Origin: Weizmannia acidilactici
GTDB lineage: Bacteria > Bacillota > Bacilli > Bacillales > Bacillaceae_C
Reading direction: 5' to 3'
NCBI RefSeq assembly: GCF_008974225.1
Contig: NZ_BKZR01000003.1
Coordinates: 1 to 64,000 of the forward strand
Length of the DNA stretch: 64,000 nt
A model generated the notes under the pieces. The model had not been told where the DNA came from. It ran no database searches and was given only the letters and a program-made list of their open reading frames with translations. The first letter of the stretch is position 1. Each line of letters starts with the position of its first letter. Positions 63,654 through 64,000 of this stretch are shown one piece after another. Made by a program: the position numbers and the translations under genes.

Positions 63654-63661
63654 AAATTCGG

Positions 63662-63685
63662 GGCTGCCCAATGGTTAAGGCAGCC
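63662..63685 (+). terminator. ytfP terminator
   Basis: GGCTGCC and GGCAGCC arms with TCGTTT behind; short T run. Confidence 0.6.
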
Positions 63686-63747
63686 TCGTTTGATATGTTT
63701 TTAAAGACACATTGCCTGAAATGTTTGCTGTTCCAAAATCCCCGAAA

Positions 63748-63930
63748 TCATTTATGGTACAGGATCATGGCTGAAAAGCAGTAAATTTGCTCATCGCCGG
63801 GTTCCATCATGGCCGCAATATTGTATTTAATGTCAATGAGCTGATCTTCATCCATTTTTTGCAAAAACTCGTTCATGCTTTCTTCAAGGTCTTTTTCATG
63901 CTCGCAGTCGAAAAGCTTTACTTGCACCAT
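63748..63930 (-). CDS. cse60: Sporulation protein Cse60
   Basis: Has 60 residues, the B. subtilis length, reading MVQVKLFDCEHEKDLEESMN and ending IYCFSAMILYHK. Made during sporulation under sigma-E in B. subtilis; function unknown. The start at 63930 is behind AAAGGAGGG. The last bases of the window (63931-64000) hold only its upstream region. Confidence 0.9.
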   Translation of the reverse strand: MVQVKLFDCEHEKDLEESMNEFLQKMDEDQLIDIKYNIAAMMEPGDEQIYCFSAMILYHK

Positions 63931-64000
63931 TGTGATCCCTCCTTTATCAGGATCCATTCTTTCCAATTTCAGAACATTTTAAACTGAATCTTCAATTTTT

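Overview
The window is chromosome of a spore-forming, low-GC Firmicute of the Bacillus group. Spore genes (an alpha/beta-type SASP, a YhcN-type lipoprotein, Cse60), strong AAGGAGG ribosome sites, frequent TTG/GTG starts, a T-box and CcpA all point there. Gene order from nifZ-thiI-ezrA through rpsD, tyrS, acuABC, ccpA, aroA, ytxGH, murC, sftA, ytpRQP, ytnP, trmB, ytlPQR, dat, pepV, ytzE, ytgP and ytfP follows the B. subtilis ytx/ytp/ytg region. Heyndrickxia (Bacillus) coagulans or a close relative is my best guess; no marker in the window fixes the species.

Layout: 1-98 is the 5' end of a group II intron lying just behind the terminator of the SASP gene. 156-9445 holds sulfur transfer (nifZ-thiI), division (ezrA, refZ), free-methionine-sulfoxide reductase, a diguanylate cyclase and rpsD with its leader. 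9980-14060 is a class I ribonucleotide reductase operon behind a cobalamin riboswitch. 14200-18964 holds guanine deaminase and a proline-degradation operon (rocA-putB) with a -24/-12 promoter and a divergent sigma-54 activator. 19031-20835 is tyrS with a tyrosine T-box.

20914-32362 is an accessory block for molybdenum: fdhD, a truncated fdhA, a fragment of a membrane protein, a broken fnr, then an apparently complete molybdenum-cofactor set (moeB, moaC, moaD, moaE, mobB, moeA, mobA, moaB, moaA) and modCBA. A perfect FNR-type palindrome precedes moaA. The visible formate enzyme and the visible FNR are damaged while the cofactor pathway reads clean, so the block looks like an anaerobic respiration island in decay, with some other Mo enzyme or FNR-like protein perhaps keeping the rest useful.

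32549-38000 is acetate metabolism and its control (acsA, divergent acuABC, ccpA). 38299-64000 is mostly housekeeping core. Decay also shows here: ytoP (M42 peptidase) has two stop codons and a frameshift, an rsuA-type pseudouridine synthase survives only as its C-terminal half, and ytfP has two +1 shifts in A runs. Two short genes (54 and 52 codons) with good ribosome sites lie at 56744-56908 and 60343-60501. No rRNA, tRNA, CRISPR array or prophage was seen.
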